Assembly: GCA_003222555.1 (NCBI GenBank)
Contig: QHWL01000030.1
Coordinates: forward strand, 1 to 8,469
Direction of reading: 5' to 3'
Length of the DNA stretch: 8,469 nucleotides
Origin: Acidobacteriota bacterium
GTDB taxonomy: Bacteria > Acidobacteriota > Vicinamibacteria > Vicinamibacterales > CAVVIG01
The notes under the pieces were generated by a model that was not told where the DNA came from, ran no database searches, and worked only from the letters and a program-made list of their open reading frames with translations. The position numbers and the translations under genes were made by a program. Below, piece by piece: positions 1-5,331 of this stretch (position 1 is the first letter of the stretch; each line of letters opens with the position of its first letter).

Positions 1-453
1 ATCACCGCGCTGATTCTCGTGCCGGCCGCCGGACGGTTCTGCGATCTGCTGTCCGCAAGATGTGGGCGCCGCCTGGGCCGACGCGTTGTTGCGATGACCG
101 CTTTGGGCATCTCCTCGGTGCTCCTTCTCTGGGGGGCTCGTGCAGAGCAACCGATGCTCGCTATCGCGGTTCTCTCCCTCAGCGTCGGTTTCCTGATGTC
201 CACCGAGGGGCCGTTCTGGTCGACCGCAGCCGATATCTCCGAACGGTATGCCGGCACCGCAGGCGGCATCATGAATACCGCCGGGAATCTGGGAGGTGTG
301 GCGCAGGCGTCGATCGTGCCCCTGGTTGTGCAGCAGTTCGGCTGGATTCCGGCGCTGGCGACCGGTTCCATGCTCGGGCTCGTCAGTGCGCTGTTGTGGC
401 TGTTCATTCGCGTAGACCACGAAGACCCAGCATGGTCTTCGTGGTCTTCGTGA
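1..453 (+). CDS. MFS transporter, C-terminal part (ACS-like), 5' end outside window
   Basis: The reading frame is open from base 1 (ITALILVPAAGRF...) to TGA at 451-453, giving the last 150 residues of an inner-membrane secondary transporter. Visible features are a loop with the D-x5-R-x-GRR pattern (DLLSARCGRR), typical of MFS loop 8-9, then hydrophobic segments (VVAMTALGISSVLLLW; LAIAVLSLSVGFLM; the ALATGSMLGLVSALLWLF end). Between them lie EGPFWSTAADI and AGTAGGIMNTAGNLGG, which resemble the anion:cation symporter (ACS) group that carries organic acids and sugar acids. Membership of the MFS is clear; the ACS subgroup is an inference from these motifs and the substrate is unknown. The tail DHEDPAWSSWSS is encoded by a perfect inverted repeat that probably serves as the terminator. 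The gene converges with the TonB receptor gene, with stop codons 21 bases apart. A GTG at 19 is not the true start, because the frame and the fold continue upstream. Confidence 0.85.
   Translation: MTALILVPAAGRFCDLLSARCGRRLGRRVVAMTALGISSVLLLWGARAEQPMLAIAVLSLSVGFLMSTEGPFWSTAADISERYAGTAGGIMNTAGNLGGVAQASIVPLVVQQFGWIPALATGSMLGLVSALLWLFIRVDHEDPAWSSWSS
414..447. terminator. Perfect 14-bp hairpin between convergent genes
   Basis: Bases 414-427 (AGACCACGAAGACC) are the exact reverse complement of 434-447, with a 6-base loop (CAGCAT) at 428-433. The hairpin lies over the last codons of the MFS gene and 28 bases beyond the stop of the convergent receptor gene, so it could end transcription from both sides. 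There is no T-run, so classic intrinsic termination is not shown. Bases 435-452 are also two exact tandem copies of GTCTTCGTG. The terminator role is inferred from position and symmetry. Confidence 0.6.
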
Positions 454-474
454 AACCGAGGTGCGCAACAAGAC

Positions 475-3126
475 CTAGAAGATCACGCGATACGAGAGGC
501 CGAACGTGCGGGGCTGGTTGATCAGATAACCGATTCGCGCCCGCGTCCCGCGTTCCTGGTCGAGCGACAGAAGAGCGTGCTCGTCGGTCAGGTTGTTCAG
601 GAATGCGCTCACGTCCCACCTGCCGCGGCGCACACCAACGCGCAGATTCGCGATGTTATAGGAGGGCAGCTCGGGATTGTAGGTGAAGACGCTTGCCGTC
701 AACGGGCGGCCAATCGTGTTCGCTCCAAAAGACAACAGGTTGAGCGTGCCGAGGTCCTGATCTCCAAGCTGGGTAAAGCGCGAGCCGATGTACTGGTGAG
801 TGGCGGTTACGTATGCCATCGAGCCGGCCCTCACCTCCCACTGAAACGTCGCCGCCTCGGCAGATTGGAACCTGGGCACGGTCGGCAGCCGGCGCCCGCT
901 CTGGATGCCGCCGACGACGCTGACGTTACTGGCCGCGTCGGTGGAGGTGACGGTCGACCGGAGCGTCGAGTCGTTGAAGCTCGAAGAGAGAGCCAGGTCG
1001 ACGTTGCGCGTCGGCACGAGCTCGACTTCGGCCTCCACGCCCTGGCTTCGGGCCTTCGGCACGTTGAAAATGAGGCGTGACGAACACGAGCCGGCTGTCA
1101 CTGTCGCCTGCAGGTCACGAATATCCATGTAGAATGCCGAGGCGCTGACCGATCCCTTTCCGTTCGGCAGCCTCGATTTGACGCCGGCCTCGTAATTCCA
1201 CGTCTTCTCGTCCTTCCAGGTGTCGCGGCCGCCGAAGGTGACGAGGTCCCGGGGCGTGCACAGCGGCACGTTCAGCGGGTCGTTGATCCCTCCAAGCCTG
1301 AACCCGCGCGAGACTTGCGCGTTCACGCTCGCGGCACCCGACACTTTGTAGGTGGCGATCACACGCGGCGCGACGCCATTGGCGTTGGTCGTTCCTGGCT
1401 GGGAGGCGAGCGACGTGCCGTTGTTGTCGTTGCCGAAGATACCGTCGAAGATCTGCGCCTTGTCTTCGTCGAAGTGGTAGAAGCGCAGACCGCCGGTCAC
1501 GCTGAACGCCGGGCTCAGCGGCACGGTGGCTTCGCCGAAAAACGCGTACTGATTGAGGTTGTAGTTCAGGTCAGACCAGAACAGGCTGTCCTGGGGGGCG
1601 CGAAGGCCCTTGGTCGGAATACCGGTGGCGGCCGTAAAACCGATCACCGGCAGGTCCTGGCCGTAGTGACGGTTCATGTGGCTGAAGAAGCCGCCTCCCA
1701 CCCACTGCAGCCGTTGCTTGCTTCCCGCGAAACGGAGCTCCTCGGTCCACATCTTCGCTTTCGTCGCATCGTCGAGCGGCGAGTTGAGCGTGTACACGCT
1801 CTGAGCGACGCCGATGTTGCCGCCGGTGATGCTGGAAGTCAGTGCGCCTGCGTCGCGAACGACGAGGATATCGCGGTAATTGTAGGAAGTAATCGACGTG
1901 AGGGAGAGATCGGATGACAACTTATAGTCGATCGCGACGTCGCCGAGCACGAAATTATCCGTGAACTTCTCCTGGAGCTGCGTGAACTGGCTGCGGTTGC
2001 CGAGCGTCACGGGAGGGCGCGAGGTGGTGAACGGGTTGGCCAGGATATTGAAAATGTCGACGCGATTCCAGCCGTTGACGTCGTTCTTCTGGAAGTACAC
2101 ACGAGGGGTGATCGTCAGGCGATCGGTCGGGACCAGCTTGACCGTTGCCCGCACGCCTGCCCGGATGCCGTCGTTGACGTGCTGGTTCGCACTGAAGTTC
2201 GGCTGGATCGCGTCGATGAACCCCGGCGCCCGATCGACATACGAGGCAACGCGCAGTGCGGCCTTGTCTCCAAGAGGCACGTTGAACGCGAGCTTCGCGT
2301 TGCCCGCCTGATTTCCATGTTGAACGGTGCTGCCATCGAACTCGACAGCCCCGCTCGTGACGTGCAGCTGGGGCTGATTGGTGATGTACCGGACGGTGCC
2401 CGACTCAGAGCCGGCGCCGAAGAGGGTCCCTTGAGGACCGCGCAGTACCTCCACGCGATCCGTATCGAACAGGTCGATATCCGGCGTGAACAGCGAAAGG
2501 GAGATCACCGACTCGTCGAGGTAGACGCCGACCTGCTCCTTGACGCCCGGCTGGTCGCGCACGATCTGGCCGGCCGACAAGCCGCGGATGGCGACCTGGC
2601 TCTGGCCAGGTCCGAGGTTCTGAACGGTGAACCCGCCCACGTTCGCCGCGATGCCTTCGAGGTTTTCGACGCCGCGGCTACGCAGCACCTCTGCGGTCGG
2701 CGCGGCGGCCGAAAAGGGCACGTCGATCAACTGTGTCTCGCGTTTCATCGCGGTGACCGTGACCTCCTCGCTCAGCATCAGCTCCATCGAAAAATTGAGC
2801 TGCTGCATCGCGCCAGCCCCGAGCTCAACCCGTTGGGTGGCCCTGCGGAAGGAAGTGAGGGACGCCGTCACACTGTACGTGCCAGCGGGCAGAGATAGGG
2901 AGTACGCGCCGTCGCCGCCGGTGGTGGCATTCTGCGACGCATTGGTCGTCTGATTCGTGGCGGTGACGGTGACGCCTGGAAGCGCGGCACCGGTCCCGTC
3001 ACGCACCACTCCGCTGAGTGTTCCCTGTGGGCCTTGGGCCGAGGCCGTTGCGCTCCACAGGGCGACGAGTGCGGCCGCGATGACAAGGCACATCTTCTCG
3101 TCAGTCATGTGCTTCCAGTGAGTCAT
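475..3126 (-). CDS. TonB-dependent outer-membrane receptor with N-terminal carboxypeptidase-regulatory-like domain
   Basis: This 883-residue protein should import a bound ligand across the outer membrane using TonB/ExbB/ExbD energy. In order it has a signal peptide (hydrophobic 13-25, likely cleavage after ASA at 28-30), a beta-sandwich domain of the CarboxypepD_reg type (about 35-115, with LPGVTVTATN and GAYSLSLPAGTYSVTAS), a TonB-box-like EEVTVTA (120-126), and a plug domain (about 128-252). The plug contains VAIRGLSAGQ and RVEVLRGPQGTLFGAGSESG, the standard plug signatures. The rest is a 22-strand-type barrel ending in a terminal phenylalanine, as outer-membrane barrels do. The start at 3126 is supported by AGGAGGT five bases upstream; an ATG at 3108 has no such site and would shorten the signal peptide. 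The fused regulatory-like domain is usual in Acidobacteriota, while the plug (VYLDE, PDIDLF) resembles receptors abundant in sphingomonads. The ligand is unknown. It is transcribed alone and faces the MFS gene tail to tail. Confidence 0.93.
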   Translation of the reverse strand: MTHWKHMTDEKMCLVIAAALVALWSATASAQGPQGTLSGVVRDGTGAALPGVTVTATNQTTNASQNATTGGDGAYSLSLPAGTYSVTASLTSFRRATQRVELGAGAMQQLNFSMELMLSEEVTVTAMKRETQLIDVPFSAAAPTAEVLRSRGVENLEGIAANVGGFTVQNLGPGQSQVAIRGLSAGQIVRDQPGVKEQVGVYLDESVISLSLFTPDIDLFDTDRVEVLRGPQGTLFGAGSESGTVRYITNQPQLHVTSGAVEFDGSTVQHGNQAGNAKLAFNVPLGDKAALRVASYVDRAPGFIDAIQPNFSANQHVNDGIRAGVRATVKLVPTDRLTITPRVYFQKNDVNGWNRVDIFNILANPFTTSRPPVTLGNRSQFTQLQEKFTDNFVLGDVAIDYKLSSDLSLTSITSYNYRDILVVRDAGALTSSITGGNIGVAQSVYTLNSPLDDATKAKMWTEELRFAGSKQRLQWVGGGFFSHMNRHYGQDLPVIGFTAATGIPTKGLRAPQDSLFWSDLNYNLNQYAFFGEATVPLSPAFSVTGGLRFYHFDEDKAQIFDGIFGNDNNGTSLASQPGTTNANGVAPRVIATYKVSGAASVNAQVSRGFRLGGINDPLNVPLCTPRDLVTFGGRDTWKDEKTWNYEAGVKSRLPNGKGSVSASAFYMDIRDLQATVTAGSCSSRLIFNVPKARSQGVEAEVELVPTRNVDLALSSSFNDSTLRSTVTSTDAASNVSVVGGIQSGRRLPTVPRFQSAEAATFQWEVRAGSMAYVTATHQYIGSRFTQLGDQDLGTLNLLSFGANTIGRPLTASVFTYNPELPSYNIANLRVGVRRGRWDVSAFLNNLTDEHALLSLDQERGTRARIGYLINQPRTFGLSYRVIF

Positions 3127-3131
3127 GTCCG

Positions 3132-3138
3132 ACCTCCT
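3132..3138 (-). promoter_or_regulatory. Ribosome binding site of the TonB receptor gene
   Basis: The minus strand reads AGGAGGT, followed by five bases and then the ATG at 3126. This strong match to the anti-Shine-Dalgarno sequence decides the start in favour of 3126 over the in-frame ATG at 3108. Confidence 0.8.
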
Positions 3139-3352
3139 GACGTCTATGTACGTTGATGCGAGTGCGGTTGGACCAACGCTTCAAAAATCCTCCCGGCCGT
3201 CCATAATTTCGATCTTCCCCCGGTGCGGCTCACTCACAATCGTTCAGAAGTCTTCAATCTGCGAATCCATCCGTTGAGAATTGTATAGCTTCGGGAACGC
3301 CGCCATATTATCCGAGCGGGCGAAGGACGCGATCCCTCAGAAATCTTGGCGA

Positions 3353-3499
3353 CGCCGGGAGCCGCGCTTCCCGTTAAAGCTCTTTGAGGCGGCCGGACGC
3401 GTAAAGGAGTCGCAGTGCCTCGCGGACAACTTCGCTGGCTGTCTGGTACAGGCCGCTCTCAACCTTTTCATTGACGAGTTTGCAAGGAAAACCGACGAT
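3353..3499 (-). pseudogene. Decayed ParD-family antitoxin gene
   Basis: Read on the minus strand, 3481-3377 translates without interruption to a segment containing KLVNEKVESG and GLYQTASEVVREALRLL and ending RLKEL. The pattern G-x-Y-x-x-x-SEVVREALRL is the signature of ParD-type antitoxins (ribbon-helix-helix proteins that bind DNA and neutralise ParE toxins). A TAA stop at 3374-3376 interrupts the frame, which then resumes as REARLPA, as expected for the continuing C-terminal helix. A single C-to-T change in a CAA codon would explain the stop. No ATG, GTG or TTG lies in frame upstream near the expected N-terminus; only a weak match (IVGFPCK) precedes it. A possible further piece (RRQDF, then GIASFARS after another stop) sits in a different frame downstream. 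No ParE-like toxin was seen nearby. The family assignment is strong; loss of function is inferred from the stop and the missing start. Confidence 0.75.
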
Positions 3500-3562
3500 C
3501 GCCGAGAGGTTGGACTCCCGTTTAGCAAACCATCGCCTTCAGCCACTCGGCCACCTCAACGG

Positions 3563-3642
3563 TCTAGGACCCGAAGTCGACAACCCGGGTCGAGGACACC
3601 CCCAGTCGAGGACCTTGTCAAGCGAACCGGAGTCGGCTACCG
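3563..3642. repeat. Degenerate 13-16-bp direct repeats upstream of the exported-protein gene
   Basis: GTCGAGGAC occurs at 3589-3597 and 3605-3613. A related GTCGACAAC is at 3576-3584, and looser relatives (TCTAGGACC near 3563, GTCGGCTACC near 3632) flank them. The spacing is 13 to 16 bases. The cluster ends about 40 bases before the start codon at 3684. It could be an array of regulator sites or simple low-complexity drift; no function can be shown. Confidence 0.35.
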
Positions 3643-3671
3643 TGACAGGCGCCATCGACTCAACTGGCGCT

Positions 3672-3677
3672 GGAGGA
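3672..3677 (+). promoter_or_regulatory. Ribosome binding site deciding the start at 3684
   Basis: GGAGGA lies six bases before the ATG at 3684. The same frame is open back to 3471, but that upstream stretch has no protein-like character, and the signal peptide begins exactly at this ATG. The site therefore fixes the start. Confidence 0.8.
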
Positions 3678-3683
3678 TTCCCG

Positions 3684-4676
3684 ATGCAGATTCGATGTCT
3701 CGTCGCGACGCTCGGCGTCCTGGCCCTCACCATGCTGGTCCTTGCCCCCGCGGCAGGTCAGTCACGCAAATGGACCCCACCGCGCACGCCGGACGGCAAG
3801 CCCGACATCCAGGGCACGTTCACGTTCCGTACGATCACGCCGCTACAGCGGCCCGAGGCCCTCGCTGGCAAGGACGTCCTGACGGCCGAGGAGGCGGCCG
3901 CGTTCGAGGCCAGCGAGAACAAACGCCAGAACCGCGATCTGTTTGATCCGGAGAAGGGCGCGCCCAGCCTCGGGTATGCGCCGAGATCGCAGGGCGGCGT
4001 GCTCTCCTACAATGAATTCTGGTACGAGCGCGGCAGCCAGGTGACCGAAGACCGGCGGACGTCGCTCATCGTTGATCCGCCCGACGGTCGCATCCCGTTC
4101 ACGGCGGCGACTCGCGCGCGGAACGCCCAGCTGGCGGCCAGAGTCGGCACCTTCGCCGACTCTTACGAGGATCGTAGCCTCGCCGACCGATGTATCCTCG
4201 GCTTCAACTCCGGGCCGCCGATGATCTCGGGCGCGTACAACAACAACGTGCAGATTGTCCAGGCACCCGGCTACGTGGTCATTGTCAACGAGATGGTTCA
4301 CAACGCGCGGATGATCCCGACCGACGGTCGCCCGCACGGCACGATCCCCCGGTGGACCGGCGACTCGCGCGGACGCTGGGAGGGCGACACGCTCGTGGTC
4401 GAGACCGTCAACTTCAAGCGTGAGACCAGCCTTTCCGGCTCGAGCGCCGCGACACACCTGGTGGAACGCTTCACGCGGGTCGACCCCAAAACGATCAGAT
4501 ACGAGTTCACCGTCACGGACCCAACCTCGTACACGCGACCCTGGACCGCGGTGATGCCGCTGCGGGCGATCGACGAATTACTCTTCGAGTACGCGTGCCA
4601 CGAGGGCAACTACGCCCTGCGCGGCATCCTCGCGGGCGCGCGCGCCCAGGAGAAAGCGGAAGCCGCCAAGCAGTGA
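3684..4676 (+). CDS. Exported protein of unknown function (330 aa)
   Basis: I do not know a function for this protein. It starts with a clear signal peptide (MQIRCLVATLG... to about residue 25, LVLAPAAG, then QS), so it is secreted or periplasmic. The mature part opens with W30-TPPRTPDGKPDIQGTF, then TPLQRP and a LTAEEAAAFEA helix. The central and C-terminal parts contain RTSLIVDPPDGRIP (126-138), DRCILGFNSGPP (168-179), PGYVVIVNEMVHNAR (195-209), WTGDSRGRWEGDTLVVETVNF (224-244, key residues W224, G226, D227, W232, G234, D235) and YEFTVTDP (273-280), with a beta-rich appearance. Two cysteines remain after processing (C170, C305) and could form a disulfide. As I recall, proteins with the PDGKPDLQG opening and the GxWEGDTLVVxTxNF motif are numerous in Acidobacteriota and some Pseudomonadota and are annotated as hypothetical. 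The gene is preceded by a good ribosome binding site and followed 32 bases on by the convergent end of the PPOX-like gene. Confidence 0.88.
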   Translation: MQIRCLVATLGVLALTMLVLAPAAGQSRKWTPPRTPDGKPDIQGTFTFRTITPLQRPEALAGKDVLTAEEAAAFEASENKRQNRDLFDPEKGAPSLGYAPRSQGGVLSYNEFWYERGSQVTEDRRTSLIVDPPDGRIPFTAATRARNAQLAARVGTFADSYEDRSLADRCILGFNSGPPMISGAYNNNVQIVQAPGYVVIVNEMVHNARMIPTDGRPHGTIPRWTGDSRGRWEGDTLVVETVNFKRETSLSGSSAATHLVERFTRVDPKTIRYEFTVTDPTSYTRPWTAVMPLRAIDELLFEYACHEGNYALRGILAGARAQEKAEAAKQ

Positions 4677-4708
4677 AAGGGTCGCGCCGCCGCGCGGCAG
4701 GTTACCGA

Positions 4709-5083
4709 TCACGCGGTCTCGATTTTGATCATCGCCCGCTTGTGCCTGTTGATCCTCGAGAGAAAGTTGAAGACCTTCTTCAGGAAATACTTTCGATCGA
4801 GCAGTTTGTCCGCGGCGAGCCGCTCATCGCCTTCGACCAGCGACGCCGTCGCGTCGAGCCACGGGCCCTTGATGTCGCCGCGAATGTTGCAGACCGCCAC
4901 CCGCACTCGCGGGTTATTTCGAATGCGCTTGACCTTCCACGAATCGGCTTCCGTATACACGTAGAACGCGTTCTTGTGCAGCACAAACCAGACCGGCGTC
5001 TTCACGCCCAGGCCGTTCTTCTTGAACGTTTCCAGCGAAATGTACTTCTGGCCGCCCAATTGTGTGAGGTTCGAATCGCTCAC
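4709..5083 (-). CDS. PPOX-class split-barrel protein, probably F420- or flavin-dependent (Rv2061-like)
   Basis: The product has 124 residues, close to the size of the small split-barrel pyridoxamine-phosphate-oxidase-like enzymes that use F420 or FMN to reduce or oxidise small molecules in the cytoplasm. Visible landmarks are KYISLETFKKNG (13-24), the TPVWFVL strand (29-35), YVYTEADSWKVKRIRNNPRV (41-60, with the T-E-A-D-S and K-x-x-R-I-R-x-N-P pattern that contacts the cofactor phosphate in the family), an RGDIKGPWLDATASLV segment (68-83) and a RKYFLKK helix (97-103). This order matches the family I know as the Rv2061 group of probable F420-dependent enzymes; the cofactor is not proven here. 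The start chosen is GTG at 5083, because GAGGAG lies four bases upstream and the family fold begins just after it. An in-frame ATG at 5110 lacks a binding site. The gene is divergent from the propeller gene. Confidence 0.85.
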   Translation of the reverse strand: MSDSNLTQLGGQKYISLETFKKNGLGVKTPVWFVLHKNAFYVYTEADSWKVKRIRNNPRVRVAVCNIRGDIKGPWLDATASLVEGDERLAADKLLDRKYFLKKVFNFLSRINRHKRAMIKIETA

Positions 5084-5087
5084 GCTG

Positions 5088-5093
5088 CTCCTC
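5088..5093 (-). promoter_or_regulatory. Ribosome binding site of the PPOX-like gene
   Basis: The minus strand reads GAGGAG, then CAGC, then the GTG start at 5083. The open frame extends far upstream without protein character, so this site selects the GTG start. Confidence 0.65.
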
Positions 5094-5318
5094 AGGACCG
5101 CGCAAGGCATGGAAGACGATGTCGATGAGCGACAGAACGCTAGCGCGAGTCCTTCAGGAACATCTGTCAAAGACAGCGCTGCGTCCCCGCCGACGTCCGA
5201 GAACGCGCTTCGAGTTAACGTAACGCATCCGCGAGCAGTCGGCAAACAAGTTAACGAAAACGGGTGGACTCTCATTCGCATTGGTCCCAAAATACCGGGC
5301 AGGGACGTGGCTGCCACC

Positions 5319-5326
5319 AAGGAGGT
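5319..5326 (+). promoter_or_regulatory. Ribosome binding site of the propeller gene
   Basis: AAGGAGGT stands five bases before the ATG at 5332, a near-perfect site. It rules out a TTG at 5281 in the same frame as the start. Confidence 0.85.
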
Positions 5327-5331
5327 ACGTG

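Larger units (their letters stand above)
3127..3683. other. 557-bp divergent intergenic region with gene debris
   Basis: This region separates the receptor gene (-) from the 330-aa exported protein gene (+) and should hold the promoters of both. I could not assign a -35/-10 pair with confidence. A TTGAGAATTGTATAG stretch near 3285-3299 is AT-rich and TATA-like but lacks a well-spaced partner. The region contains a decayed ParD-like antitoxin gene (about 3353-3499, -) and degenerate short direct repeats (3563-3642). Longer open frames across it, for example a plus-strand frame from 3281, have no recognisable protein character. Confidence 0.6.
5084..5331. promoter_or_regulatory. Divergent intergenic region with two AGTTAACG repeats
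   Basis: This 248-bp stretch lies between the starts of the PPOX-like gene (-) and the propeller gene (+), so both promoters should be here. AGTTAACG occurs twice, at 5213-5220 and 5249-5256, 36 bases apart; each contains the palindrome GTTAAC. The first copy runs into TAACG, giving GTTAACGTAACG. The pair could be an operator, but no promoter boxes can be assigned with confidence. Confidence 0.35.

Noticed and set aside
1315..1917. Plus-strand open frames inside the TonB receptor gene (also 577-1080 and 2179-2898)
   Set aside because: All are antisense to a clear receptor sequence and lack domain character or binding sites; they are high-GC shadows.
3281..3946. Plus-strand 221-codon frame over the intergenic region
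   Set aside because: It overlaps the real gene start in another frame, is rich in Arg/Pro/Ser without motifs, and is opposite the ParD remnant.
3843..4457. Long minus-strand open frame of 204 codons opposite the exported-protein gene
   Set aside because: It lies antisense to a gene with signal peptide, motifs and ribosome binding site. Its translation is low-complexity Arg/Val/Gly/Ala, as expected from high-GC shadow frames.
4684..4699. GC-rich palindrome (GCCGCGCGGC) as a terminator between convergent genes
   Set aside because: The symmetry leaves no workable loop and there is no T-run; such strings are expected by chance at this GC content.
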